A stretch of DNA of 64,000 bases from Candidatus Koribacter versatilis Ellin345. GTDB taxonomy: Bacteria > Acidobacteriota > Terriglobia > Terriglobales > Acidobacteriaceae. Below, piece by piece: positions 1 to 8,938 of the stretch (the stretch's first letter is position 1; every line of letters begins with the position of its first letter). The translations under genes were made by a program, and so were the position numbers. The stretch lies in the NCBI RefSeq assembly GCF_000014005.1, contig NC_008009.1, positions 2,294,001 to 2,358,000 on the forward strand. Direction: 5' to 3'. The notes beneath the pieces are model-generated. The model did not search any database. It worked only from the letters and a program-made list of their open reading frames with translations, and was not told the DNA's origin.

Positions 1-1257
1 TCTACCACGAGTCCGGGCGCCAGCATCACGGCGTACAGCACAGGGGCCAACACGGCGGCGAACGCGCTGTATGCGCAGGCAGTGGCGCCGAGTGGGAATG
101 CTGTGTACGGAAACGAAACCGCGGCTACTGGAACAGGCGCTGGAGTACTTGGCCGCTCACTTTCGGTGTCCGGGTACGGTGTGTATGGCGTGAACGCTGC
201 GACGACAGGAACGGCGGTCGGCATTCGCGGAACGTCGGCATCGAGCGGCGGCATCGGCGTGTATGGAACTGAGACGGCGACAACGGGAACCGCAACGGGC
301 ATCTACGGCACAACGGCATCGCCAGCCGGCTTCGGGATGGAAGGCATCAACCTGGCGACGACGGGGTCGGCGGTGGGCGGCTTCGCGCGTTCTGCTTCGA
401 CGTCAGGTGTGGGCCTTCGCGGTTACGCGAGTTCTGCGACCGGCACGACGACCGGTGTGTTGGCACAGGTCGCGAGCTCTTCGGGAACCGCAGCAATACT
501 GCAAAACACAGCCAGCGGAGCTCTTCTCCAAGGCCAATCTGGTTCTGGATTAACGACCGTGTTCTCGATCGACGGCAGTGGAAATTTCAACGCGAACGGT
601 GAATTCTTCTCACCGAATTCGCTTGTGAATGTCGGGTGGGGATACTTCGCGCCGACACCTTTGAACTTCTACGCCATGGAGGCAATCAGCACGAGCAATG
701 CCTCCGGACATCCAACCGCGATCATCAAGAACAACGACAACACGAATGCCGGCAGCCAGGCGTTGGAAGTGGACGGGCCGGGATTTGGCGGCCAGTGCAC
801 GATTGACGTGAGTGGAAACCTGTTCTGCACCGGAACACTCGCTCCCGTGATAGCCGGTCCGAACGGCCAGAAGACGGCGCTGTACACCATGCAAACTACC
901 GAAAACCTGATGGAAGATTTCGGTCGGGGAGCTTTGGTGAATGGCGTCGCGAAGGTCACGATCGATCCTAAGTTTGCGACTGCAGTCAATGCAGGCGACT
1001 ACCACGTGTACGTAACCCCGGGCGGAGATTGCGAAGGCCTCTTCATCACCAACCGCACGGCAACGTCTTTTGAAGTGCACGAACTCCGCGGTGGCAAGTC
1101 GGCGATCAGCTTCGATTATCGGATCGTGGCGCACCGCAAGGGCTTTGAAACCGACCGCATGCCGGACGTAACGCAACGGCTGGCGCGGAAGTCCGAAATT
1201 GAGGGACAAACGGAAGCCAGAACCAGGGCGCTGCCGCCGGCAGAGCCACAGAAGTAG
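1..1257 (+). CDS. Fibre-like repeat protein, 5' end outside window
   Basis: The frame is open from base 1, so the true start lies upstream; 418 residues are visible. About the first 150 are tandem glycine/threonine-rich repeats with cores such as GVYG, ATTGTA and SSGG, of the kind that form beta-structured fibres. The C-terminal part (roughly residues 290-390) is a non-repetitive globular region with acidobacterial relatives ('TENLMEDFGRGALVNGVAKV'). It is related to the larger protein encoded on the other strand at 5789-7969, whose intact N-terminus has a signal peptide, so this one is probably secreted or surface exposed too. The secreted protein starting at 1324 follows within 70 bases on the same strand and may be co-transcribed. 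Function unknown. Confidence 0.8.
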   Translation, partial: STTSPGASITAYSTGANTAANALYAQAVAPSGNAVYGNETAATGTGAGVLGRSLSVSGYGVYGVNAATTGTAVGIRGTSASSGGIGVYGTETATTGTATGIYGTTASPAGFGMEGINLATTGSAVGGFARSASTSGVGLRGYASSATGTTTGVLAQVASSSGTAAILQNTASGALLQGQSGSGLTTVFSIDGSGNFNANGEFFSPNSLVNVGWGYFAPTPLNFYAMEAISTSNASGHPTAIIKNNDNTNAGSQALEVDGPGFGGQCTIDVSGNLFCTGTLAPVIAGPNGQKTALYTMQTTENLMEDFGRGALVNGVAKVTIDPKFATAVNAGDYHVYVTPGGDCEGLFITNRTATSFEVHELRGGKSAISFDYRIVAHRKGFETDRMPDVTQRLARKSEIEGQTEARTRALPPAEPQK

Positions 1258-1323
1258 GCGCAACCCATGAAAAGGAAAATCACGACAAAGCCCGCCGGGA
1301 AACGGCGAAAGGAGTTTCGAGCA

Positions 1324-3267
1324 ATGAGGAACATGAGGAACAATACGATTGTCCTCCTCGCGTCATGGGTCGTCTGGTGTGCGATTGCGTTGGTGATGGC
1401 GATGCCAGCAGGCGCGCAGGAACGAGAGACGGTACGGGACCGAGACGACAAGCTGAAAGGGACGGTATCGGAATCGCAACTCGATGCCGCGTTACAGCGT
1501 GGATTGCCGGGAAGAGTGATGACTCCTATGCCGGCGAATGCCAAAGCCACAGTTGAGAAGAGCGGGGGACTGCGGGGAGCGCCCGCGCGAAGCGTGGAGA
1601 TGGCGGACATCCCGCAGAAAACGACGACGAGTTCGATTCCGGGACTTGCCGATGGCGGGCGGCCATTGTCGGGACTAACGGAAGATGAGTACCAGGCGTT
1701 GAAGCGGCTGGTTGCGATGCGGGCAGCGCGCGGCGAAGTCGGTACCAAACCGTCAACCCTGGCGTTGCGGGGCGGCGTGAAGGCAATAGTGCGGCCGGTG
1801 CAAATGACGCAGATAACGCCCAATGCCGCGACCGCTCATGCCAGCTTCTTTTATGGGCAGAAAGAAAATGGACTGGATCCGCCGGACATGGGCCTGGCGA
1901 CGAGTGAAAACTTCGTCGTACAGGTGGTGAATGCATCCATTGCCGTGTACGCCAAGAACGGCGTGCTGCAGGCGGGATTCCCAAAGGATGCGGACACATT
2001 CTTCGGGGTGGCGGCGGGCACGTTCATCTTCGATCCGCGAGCGTTCTACGACTGGGCGAACCATCGGTTCTTCGTGCTGATGGACACCTTTACCAGTGGC
2101 ACGGCTGGCGGCAGCCTTTACTTTGCGATCAGCAAAACCCAGGATCCGCGCGGGGGATGGTGGATTTACCATTTCACGCCTGCCGGTCTCGGCGCCGGAA
2201 TTTGCGGTGACTTCCCAACCCTCGGACATGACACGACGAATTGGGGAACATACGCAACCAAGGGCGGAATCTACATCGGCGTCAACCTGTGGACTACGAG
2301 CAGCGACTGCGGCGGGGCCAGCTTCTCCAATAACGCGGTTTACCTGTTGCCTAAGGACGCGTTGTACGATGGCGGGGGATACGGCTACTGGTACTTCACA
2401 GGCTTCAATCTTGGCGGGGTAAACATGGACACCCTGCAGCCAGTCAACGTGACGGACCGTGCAGACAAGCCGAGTACGATCTTCCTGATGAATACGCAGA
2501 ACTATAACTTCGGCGGTGGACATTGCTCGAGCGCCTGCAATGAAATGGTGCTCTGGGGAATATCGGGACCGACAGCCGGAACGGTTCCTGATCCACACAA
2601 TCCATTTGCGTTCCTGCAAGGTGGAAATGGACCGATCGTGACGTCGAAAGTTCTGACCACATTGCAAAATTTCACTTTCCCAGTGAATGCGGCGGAGCCA
2701 GGGTGCACTACGTCCGGTTCTCCGTGCGTGGATACGGACTATGTATTCATTTCCGGAGCGGTGAAATACCACGCTGGAGAGATCTTTGGTTCGTTCAACA
2801 CGGCTGTGGCAAGCAGTCCGGCAACCACGGGGCCGATCTGGTTCGACGTGCATCCATCAACCGACAACAATGGTCAGGTGACGAATGCCGTAATCCGCCA
2901 GGAGGATTGTTTCCTCTGCGGCGGCTGGGCCAATAGCGGCTCCGCCTACTACGCAAACCTGCAGCCAGACCAGGAAAACAACGTGGTCATGATCTACAAC
3001 TACTCCGACAATCTGACATATCCCAGGAGCCAGTTGACGTCACGCCGAGTCACCTACGGCGACTCACTCATGGATGGTGCAGGCAGCTATTTCAACACCG
3101 GGGGCACGGGATTCATGTCGGGCAGGTGGGGAGACTACACGGCCACCGCGCCCGATTTCACGATTGCGAATCGCGGGCTGATTTGGATGTCTGGCGAATA
3201 TGCGACGCCGAGCGGTTGGGCGACCATCATTGGCTGGACACAGTATCTCAACTCGGATGACCAGTAG
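1324..3267 (+). CDS. Secreted protein of unknown function (647 aa)
   Basis: Start chosen at 1324 because an AAAGGAG site ends 9 bases before it and the protein then opens with a normal signal peptide (basic n-region, hydrophobic 'IVLLASWVVWCAIALVMAM', cleavage near AGA-QE). An in-frame ATG at 1267 would add 19 basic residues and lacks a ribosome site. After a charged linker (about residues 30-170) there is a large domain rich in Gly, Asn, Tyr and Trp, with repeated 'F.PRAFYDWANHRFFV' and 'GDYTATAPD' type segments that suggest a beta-propeller-like fold. No catalytic motif recognised. It follows the fibre-like gene on the same strand. Confidence 0.8.
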   Translation: MRNMRNNTIVLLASWVVWCAIALVMAMPAGAQERETVRDRDDKLKGTVSESQLDAALQRGLPGRVMTPMPANAKATVEKSGGLRGAPARSVEMADIPQKTTTSSIPGLADGGRPLSGLTEDEYQALKRLVAMRAARGEVGTKPSTLALRGGVKAIVRPVQMTQITPNAATAHASFFYGQKENGLDPPDMGLATSENFVVQVVNASIAVYAKNGVLQAGFPKDADTFFGVAAGTFIFDPRAFYDWANHRFFVLMDTFTSGTAGGSLYFAISKTQDPRGGWWIYHFTPAGLGAGICGDFPTLGHDTTNWGTYATKGGIYIGVNLWTTSSDCGGASFSNNAVYLLPKDALYDGGGYGYWYFTGFNLGGVNMDTLQPVNVTDRADKPSTIFLMNTQNYNFGGGHCSSACNEMVLWGISGPTAGTVPDPHNPFAFLQGGNGPIVTSKVLTTLQNFTFPVNAAEPGCTTSGSPCVDTDYVFISGAVKYHAGEIFGSFNTAVASSPATTGPIWFDVHPSTDNNGQVTNAVIRQEDCFLCGGWANSGSAYYANLQPDQENNVVMIYNYSDNLTYPRSQLTSRRVTYGDSLMDGAGSYFNTGGTGFMSGRWGDYTATAPDFTIANRGLIWMSGEYATPSGWATIIGWTQYLNSDDQ

Positions 3268-3405
3268 CGAACCTTGCAGCCAACCGGGGGGCGGAGAAAT
3301 CCGCCCCTTTTTCTTTGCGCTGCAAAACACTGGCAGAAGTCGCAGTTGATTGGGGGGCGACGATCATTCTAGTTTTCGGTTGGGTTTCCAGAGGAAGGAG
3401 AAACG

Positions 3406-4017
3406 GTGGCAGACCACGCGAGCGTAACTGAGGTGTCGGCGGAGGAAGCACTACAGAAGCTGTTGGAGGGCAATGCGCGATTTGTGCGAGGTGAGGCACG
3501 ATTTCCGACCGTGTGCAAGGAGACACTCGCGGCCTTGGCGCGAGGCCAGCATCCGTTCGCGACGATCTTGGGTTGCAGCGATTCGCGAGTGCCACCGGAG
3601 TTGCTCTTCGATGCGAACTTCGGCGAACTGTTTATCATTCGCGTGGCGGGGAACGTGATTTCGAATGAGGTGAAGGGAAGTTTGCAATACGCGGGCGCGC
3701 ACCTGCGGACGCCATTGTTCGTCGTGCTCGGACATCAGAAGTGCGGGGCGGTGGCGGCGGCGCTTCATTATCGGAAGCACGCGGAAGAGGAGCGGTCGTA
3801 TATCCAGATTCTGGTTGAGAACATCGCAGCGGGATTGCCGCCCACACTCGATGGAGCAGACGATGAAATGGACGCCGCGGTTGAGGCGAATGTGCGTTGG
3901 TCCGTAGAGCAGATACGGCGCACGCCGGAATGGGAGAACGCAGTGAAGGCCGGGGGGAAGATTCATGGCGCGGTATTCCAGATTACTTCGGGCGAGGTGA
4001 GATTCCTCGACGTTTAG
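3406..4017 (+). CDS. Beta-class carbonic anhydrase
   Basis: 203 aa, usual length for the bacterial beta class, which interconverts CO2 and bicarbonate in the cytoplasm. Zinc ligands are visible as Cys57 (CSDSR), His110 and Cys113 (GHQKCGA); Asp59-Arg61 form the expected catalytic dyad. The GTG start at 3406 is supported by AAGGAG 5 bases upstream. The stop overlaps the stop of the convergent methyltransferase gene by 4 bases. Transcribed alone as far as can be seen. Confidence 0.95.
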   Translation: MADHASVTEVSAEEALQKLLEGNARFVRGEARFPTVCKETLAALARGQHPFATILGCSDSRVPPELLFDANFGELFIIRVAGNVISNEVKGSLQYAGAHLRTPLFVVLGHQKCGAVAAALHYRKHAEEERSYIQILVENIAAGLPPTLDGADDEMDAAVEANVRWSVEQIRRTPEWENAVKAGGKIHGAVFQITSGEVRFLDV

Positions 4018-4499
4018 GGTTGGAGCGCCTGGTATTTCCGGAGGAGTTCGTAGAGCACGACGCCGCCGGCGGTAGCGACGTTGAGCGAAGTCTTCTCGCC
4101 GCGCATGGGGATGCGCATGTGCACGTCGGCGAGGGCGAGAAGTTCGGGCAGAAGACCGCCGACTTCGTGACCGAAGACAACACAAACAGGGAAGCGCGGC
4201 TGCCAGTCGAAGAGATCAGTCGCTTCGGGATTGGTTTCGATGGCGGCGAGCTGAAATCCTTCCGCGCGAAGATGCTTTGCCATTTCAACAGCGTCCCAAC
4301 CGTGCTCCCACGGGACAGTTTCTTCCGCGCCCAGAGCGGTTTTTGAGATCGCTTTTTTCGGCGGATGCGCTGTGATTCCACAGAGACAGAGCTTTTGCAG
4401 GTTGACGCCGTCGGCGGCGCGAAAAAATGCGCCAACGTTGTACATGCTGCGCACGTTGTCGAGAAGCACGGCAACGGGGAGACGGCTGGGGTCTGACAT
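4014..4499 (-). CDS. TrmH/SpoU family RNA 2'-O-methyltransferase
   Basis: 161 aa, the size of a minimal SPOUT methyltransferase with no extra RNA-binding domain. Motif I is the N..R..YNVGAFFRAAD segment (14-30), motif II VVFGHEVGG (107-115), motif III SLNVATAGGVVLYELL (about 137-152). These form the knotted SAM site and carry the catalytic Arg. Longer readings of this frame upstream are antisense to the next gene; the ATG at 4499 shares its A with the stop of the upstream gene (TGATG), so translation is probably coupled. The RNA target (tRNA or rRNA) cannot be read from sequence. Confidence 0.9.
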   Translation of the reverse strand: MSDPSRLPVAVLLDNVRSMYNVGAFFRAADGVNLQKLCLCGITAHPPKKAISKTALGAEETVPWEHGWDAVEMAKHLRAEGFQLAAIETNPEATDLFDWQPRFPVCVVFGHEVGGLLPELLALADVHMRIPMRGEKTSLNVATAGGVVLYELLRKYQALQP

Positions 4500-5671
4500 C
4501 AGAGCAGGGAACCCGGCAATGCGGTCAGCGCCTGGTCGAGGTCGTCGATGAGATCGGCGGTGTCTTCGAGGCCAACGGACATTCGCAGGAGCGATTCGGG
4601 AGCGCGCGTGTGCGCGCCCTCGATGGAGGCACGATGCTCGACCAGTGTGTGGGTGCCTCCCAAGCTGGTGGCGCGGATGATTAGCTGAAAGCGTGAGGAA
4701 ACGAGGAAGGCTTCCGCACGTGCGCCACGAATTTCGAAAGAGAGCATGCCACCGAAGGCACGCATTTGCCGCTTGGCGATTGCGTGACCGGGATCGTTCG
4801 TTAGGCCCGGGTAGCGAACCTTCGACACCGCTGCGTGCGCTGAGAGAAATTCGGCGATCTTCTGTGCGTTTTCGCAATGGATGCGCATGCGGGCCGGGAG
4901 GCTTTCGATACCGCGCAGAATCAGCCAGCAATCGAACGGGGAGAGAACGGCGCCGCCGTTGTGTTGGAAATCGCGAATCTTGTGGGCGAGGTCGCCGGCC
5001 CGCTTGAGGATGACCGCGCCACCCATGGCGTCGCTATGGCCGGAGAGGTATTTCGTGAGCGAGTGGACGACGAGATCGGCGCCGAGTTCGAGCGGGCGCT
5101 GCAATGCCGGCGTGGCGAAGGTGTTCTCGCAGGCGAAGAGCGCACCGTGCTCGTGGGCAATCGCAGCGATGGGTTCGATGGCCACGACTTCGATCAGCGG
5201 GTTGGTTGGCGTTTCGAGCCAGAAGAGCTTTGTGCCTGGTCGAACCGCGGCACGAGTCTCGTCAAGGTTGCGCATGTCAACTACGGTGTGCTGGATCCCG
5301 TAGCGCGTGAAGATGCCGTTGATGAGTTCGCGGACGCCGTAATACATGTCGCGATGAAGCACGACGTGATCGCCGGGCGAGAGAATTTGAAAGACCGAAA
5401 ACGTGGCGCCCATCCCGGAACTGAAGGCGATGGCTTCTTCGCCCACTTCAAGCGCGCTCAGGCAGGCTTCGAGGGCCTTGCGATTGGGGTTGGCGTCGCG
5501 GATGTAACTGTAGCCGCGGGAGAAGGCACCGTCGGTATCGCGCTCGAACGTCGTGGAAGGATAGATGGGCATAGCGACCGCGCCGGTGGAGGGATCAACA
5601 TTCCTGCCGGCATGGACGGCTATCGTTTGAAAGCCGTGAGACTTCTTTATGGAATCGGCCATGGGAGCCAT
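4499..5671 (-). CDS. Cystathionine gamma-synthase/lyase family PLP enzyme
   Basis: 390 aa, full length for the Cys/Met metabolism PLP family. The PLP lysine is K207 in SLTKYLSGHSD; the phosphate-binding SSGMGA (84-89) and substrate motif RATSLGG are present. Family members make or cleave cystathionine or O-acylhomoserine; which reaction cannot be told here. Oddity: the usual DNTFATP has Glu in place of Asp (CENTFATP, E182), the residue that normally contacts the PLP ring nitrogen. Two possible starts (5671, 5662), neither with a clear ribosome site. First gene of a two-gene coupled unit with the methyltransferase. Confidence 0.9.
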   Translation of the reverse strand: MAPMADSIKKSHGFQTIAVHAGRNVDPSTGAVAMPIYPSTTFERDTDGAFSRGYSYIRDANPNRKALEACLSALEVGEEAIAFSSGMGATFSVFQILSPGDHVVLHRDMYYGVRELINGIFTRYGIQHTVVDMRNLDETRAAVRPGTKLFWLETPTNPLIEVVAIEPIAAIAHEHGALFACENTFATPALQRPLELGADLVVHSLTKYLSGHSDAMGGAVILKRAGDLAHKIRDFQHNGGAVLSPFDCWLILRGIESLPARMRIHCENAQKIAEFLSAHAAVSKVRYPGLTNDPGHAIAKRQMRAFGGMLSFEIRGARAEAFLVSSRFQLIIRATSLGGTHTLVEHRASIEGAHTRAPESLLRMSVGLEDTADLIDDLDQALTALPGSLL

Positions 5672-5673
5672 TC

Positions 5674-5711
5674 TAAAAGAACAAGGACCACAGCGTGCGT
5701 GCCGTGGTCCT
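5674..5711 (-). terminator. Intrinsic terminator of the fibre-protein gene
   Basis: On the minus strand an 8 bp perfect stem (AGGACCAC / GTGGTCCT) with a 12-base loop is followed by TTGTTCTTTT. It lies after the stop at 5789 and just before the start of the PLP-enzyme gene, so it should isolate the two. Confidence 0.7.
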
Positions 5712-5788
5712 GTGGTCTCGCCATGCAGTGAGCTACCTGGGTTCGGCAGCCTTGGATCCAGTGGTTGCCGTCCACACGGGTGGACGAT

Positions 5789-7969
5789 CTAGTTCCCGGC
5801 CTTCGCTTTTGCTGCGGCTGCTTTGATATGAGCCTGGTAGTGCTTGAGGGCGGTGGGATTGTGGGCTAACGAGACCTGCTGGTCTGCGGTCGCGCCGAAG
5901 TATTCAGGGTGAAGGTAGAGGCCGCGCTCGGCGGCGTCTTTCGCGACTTCGACGTCGAGCGGATTGTGGGCGGCGTAGGCGTCGTGACGAACGGCCGTGA
6001 CTTGCCACGAGACTTCGACGTTCGGTTTGTTGGTCTTGATCGTGAATTGGTGCATGGCAATTTTGCTGCCGACGATGGCCTGCGCAAATTCGCCGACGAC
6101 GGTGAGTTGATAACGGAAGTCGGCATTGAGCGCTTCAAACCACTCGGGCAGACGTACCACGGCCACGCCCGCCCCATTGGTGGTGATGTTGCCAGAGTAG
6201 ATATTCATCATCTCGGAAGACTCGACGCTGGCGTGGTAGAGGAACTTGTTGGCGGGATCGAGGGGATGATCGATCTTGAAGTCCTTGGTGCCGGCGGTGA
6301 TGGAGCCGCTTACGGAAATATTTCCAAGGAAATACGCAGCGAGTCCCTTGGGAGAACCACCGGAAGAGATGATGCCGGCGCCGCCCGTATAGGTGGAATT
6401 GACGCCATCGCCGCCGTAAACTTCCATCCCGTTGCCTCCAAAGTAGGTGTCGGAAGCGCCGCCCTGGAAGATGGCGGCGTCACCTGCTGACTTGCCGGTC
6501 CCGTCTGCTCCGGTGGCGGAAAAGGCGTCGTTGCTAGCGGAGAAGTTTGCGGGAAGGCTGGCGCTGAGACCCGCTTCGAAGACCCCGGAACCGTCATGCA
6601 CGTCAAGCGCCTGGTAGCCGGGATGGCTGATGTAGATGAGACCTGTGGTAGTTACGGGGCCGGTGTAGAGCACACCGCCGGAACCGATGAGAACTTCGTC
6701 GGTGTTGTTCTCACGGAAATGCAACGTGCCACCAGTCGGCCGGTTGACGAAGACATCGTCGTTCTGTTGGAGCAGAGCGTAGCTTTGGCATCCACTGGGA
6801 TCGCCGAAACTAATGCCGGCAGAGGGAGCACCGCATCCTACATCGCCGATGAGAGCGGTTTGGCCTTTCCCTGTAAACGTGCCGCTGCCGTAACCGTCCA
6901 CGGAGAAGACTTCCGTACTCGATGCGCCGGCTTGGCCGCTGAGAAGTTTGCCGCCGGTTGCAGTGTTCTGAAATACAGCAGCGATACCGTTCGGACTCGC
7001 CGCGGATGCAACCAGACCCTTGGTTTGTCCAGTAGCGGAGATCGCGGTGCCGTAGATCGCTACGCCGCTGGTGGAGGCGGTGCTGCCGCGGAATCCGTTG
7101 GCTGTGCCGGTGGTGGAGGTGTTTTGTCCGAAGACGCCATAGCCGCTGGGGGAAGACGAGACGCCTTTCACGCCAGTGCCAGTACCGGTGGTTGGAGTTG
7201 ACACGCCGTACACCGCAATGCCGCCGGATGAACTCGTACTTCCACGCACGCCAATTGCAATTCCCGTAGTCGCCGAATTCGTTCCGACCACTCCGTAGGC
7301 AGCAGCGTTGGTCGTACTGCTTTGAACGCCGTTGCCTGTCCCTGCATTGGCGACGAGCGCATTGCCGGTGCCGTTCTGGGTGACGAGGACAACTTGATTG
7401 GTGGTGGTGTCAACGAAATTTGTGGCGGTGCTAGAGAGGGCGCTGCCCTTTGCGGGGGAGTCCTGTTTCTTCGCTGTAGCGGTCGCAGGCCCTTGCGCGA
7501 CTCTTTGCTCAACGACGGACGCAAGCTTGTCAGCGGTGACGAACTCGCTGGCGGCGTGCCCAGCGAGAGTCTCGGCCTCAGCTGCTTTCAGTGCGTAGGG
7601 AACACTTACCAGAAGCACACGCGGTTGGTCAGGACGGTCCTCGATGTGAATGCCGAGCCACTGAGCCTCGCCGGAGATGAATAGATCTGCGGGAACGCCA
7701 TCGGGCTTTGTCGCGCCGAGAAGCACGGTGTAGCGGCCATCGGCGTCGAGCTTAACGTTCTGGGTTTCCGTCCAGAGTTGGGATTTATCTTCGGGTCCCT
7801 TATGCAACGTGAAGGTGATGCCGGTCATTCCAGTGACGCCTTTGGCCTGACCCGTGAATCGGATGAGGTGTGGAACAGTTGGGCGAACCTCTGTGGAGGG
7901 CCGAACGTCTTGAGGAAAAGCGGAAACACAGAACAACAGCGCGATGCATACCGCGGAGAGATATCTCAC
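5789..7969 (-). CDS. Secreted fibre-like repeat protein (726 aa)
   Basis: Begins with a signal peptide (MRYLSAVCIALLFCVSAFPQ). Residues about 30-135 form a carboxypeptidase-regulatory-like domain found at the N-terminus of many acidobacterial secreted proteins ('IRFTGQAKG', 'YALKAAEAETLAGH'). Residues about 205-345 are tandem repeats of roughly 18-20 residues with cores GVYG, TTGTGTGV and STSG; the C-terminal 200 residues include the segment 'DFKIDHPLDPANKFLYHASV', typical of these acidobacterial proteins. Probably a surface or matrix fibre; partner unknown. Related to the protein at 1-1257. Confidence 0.85.
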   Translation of the reverse strand: MRYLSAVCIALLFCVSAFPQDVRPSTEVRPTVPHLIRFTGQAKGVTGMTGITFTLHKGPEDKSQLWTETQNVKLDADGRYTVLLGATKPDGVPADLFISGEAQWLGIHIEDRPDQPRVLLVSVPYALKAAEAETLAGHAASEFVTADKLASVVEQRVAQGPATATAKKQDSPAKGSALSSTATNFVDTTTNQVVLVTQNGTGNALVANAGTGNGVQSSTTNAAAYGVVGTNSATTGIAIGVRGSTSSSGGIAVYGVSTPTTGTGTGVKGVSSSPSGYGVFGQNTSTTGTANGFRGSTASTSGVAIYGTAISATGQTKGLVASAASPNGIAAVFQNTATGGKLLSGQAGASSTEVFSVDGYGSGTFTGKGQTALIGDVGCGAPSAGISFGDPSGCQSYALLQQNDDVFVNRPTGGTLHFRENNTDEVLIGSGGVLYTGPVTTTGLIYISHPGYQALDVHDGSGVFEAGLSASLPANFSASNDAFSATGADGTGKSAGDAAIFQGGASDTYFGGNGMEVYGGDGVNSTYTGGAGIISSGGSPKGLAAYFLGNISVSGSITAGTKDFKIDHPLDPANKFLYHASVESSEMMNIYSGNITTNGAGVAVVRLPEWFEALNADFRYQLTVVGEFAQAIVGSKIAMHQFTIKTNKPNVEVSWQVTAVRHDAYAAHNPLDVEVAKDAAERGLYLHPEYFGATADQQVSLAHNPTALKHYQAHIKAAAAKAKAGN

Positions 7970-8123
7970 GTGCGATGCTCCTGCTAAGTTTTTTGAACGA
8001 ATTGCCTGCGCTGTGGGGCATCACAGCGGAAAACCAGGGCACTTAGGGAAAGGGAAATGAGTTTAACCGCACTCCGCGGGAAACGCGATGGCACGTTTCG
8101 GCCAGGCCGTTTCGGTGGCCGGT

Positions 8124-8786
8124 TTAGAAAGGAGAGGGCGAAGAGCTAGTGGCAAGTTCGCGAATGACGTCGAAGATGCTGGCTTCGGCGAGGGCGTCGG
8201 GTTGAATTGCCGCGAGCGCAACGGTGGCGGAGAACTGCGGCGGCTCGCGACGATAGGCGATCTTGAGGAAGTCGTAACTGCGCGAAGCCGTGAGGGCGTC
8301 CATCATGTTTACGATGTCGTGCTGCCAGTCTTTGCGCGTGGTGATGACGACCTGGCCCAGGCGTTGTGCATGCCATTCCCGGTCTTTGGCGGAGCGCTGC
8401 TGCGGTTTGAAACACGTTGCCGACCAGCGATGGTTGAGTAGCTCCAGGTTGGCGGCGGGCGCGCAGTCGAGAGTCGCGGCAAAGGTCGCCGTTTCCTGGT
8501 GCTTGCGTAAGCGGTACCAGAGCCAGCTCAACGGCATCTCGCACGGAGCCATCTGCACGATGAGGTGGGGATCTCGGAAAGTCGCAGTGCCGAGATGAAG
8601 ATCTACCTGAAAGCGCGAGGCCGAATGCCAGTGCACGGAGTCCACGCGGCCATGATGGCGGCAGGCAACTTCGACCCAATTCACGATGCGGCGGGAACGC
8701 TTACGAAGCCAGTGCCGCCACGCGAGATACCAAATGACAAGAAGCGCGACTGCAATCCCGCCGTCAGTTAGGGCCGACCACAACAT
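8124..8786 (-). CDS. Membrane-anchored protein of unknown function (220 aa)
   Basis: One transmembrane helix near the N-terminus (about residues 8-24, GGIAVALLVIWYLAWRHWL) followed by a basic stop-transfer segment RKRSRR and a cytoplasmic domain rich in Arg, His and Trp. No family recognised. It follows the MscS gene on the same strand after a 152-base gap that holds a dispersed repeat, so co-transcription is uncertain. Confidence 0.7.
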   Translation of the reverse strand: MLWSALTDGGIAVALLVIWYLAWRHWLRKRSRRIVNWVEVACRHHGRVDSVHWHSASRFQVDLHLGTATFRDPHLIVQMAPCEMPLSWLWYRLRKHQETATFAATLDCAPAANLELLNHRWSATCFKPQQRSAKDREWHAQRLGQVVITTRKDWQHDIVNMMDALTASRSYDFLKIAYRREPPQFSATVALAAIQPDALAEASIFDVIRELATSSSPSPF

Positions 8787-8864
8787 CTCGAAAGCTAAGA
8801 TGCCGACAGCAGGAATGTAGATGTTCGGGAGTGCCGTGTGGAGATGGGGATGGTTTCGAGGAAA

Positions 8865-8914
8865 GGGGTCCTTCGACTTCGAACGCTTCGCGTTCTCCGC
8901 TCAGGATGACAGAG
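8865..8914. repeat. Dispersed hairpin repeat, copy 1
   Basis: GGGGTCCTTCGACTTCG at one end and CGCTCAGGATGACAGA at the other flank a perfect short hairpin (GAACGC TTC GCGTTC). The same ends flank a different hairpin at 59374-59423, so the ends are conserved and the centre varies. A second partial GGGATGACAGAGG follows directly. Confidence 0.75.
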
Positions 8915-8938
8915 ATCAGATCGGGATGACAGAGGTGG

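Noticed and set aside
150-500. DNA tandem repeat in the first gene
   Set aside because: The periodicity is in the protein repeats; codons differ from unit to unit, so it is not a separate DNA repeat.
4500-4931. N-terminal extension of the SpoU methyltransferase frame
   Set aside because: Antisense-like composition and overlap with the PLP enzyme; the coupled ATG at 4499 gives a standard minimal SPOUT protein.
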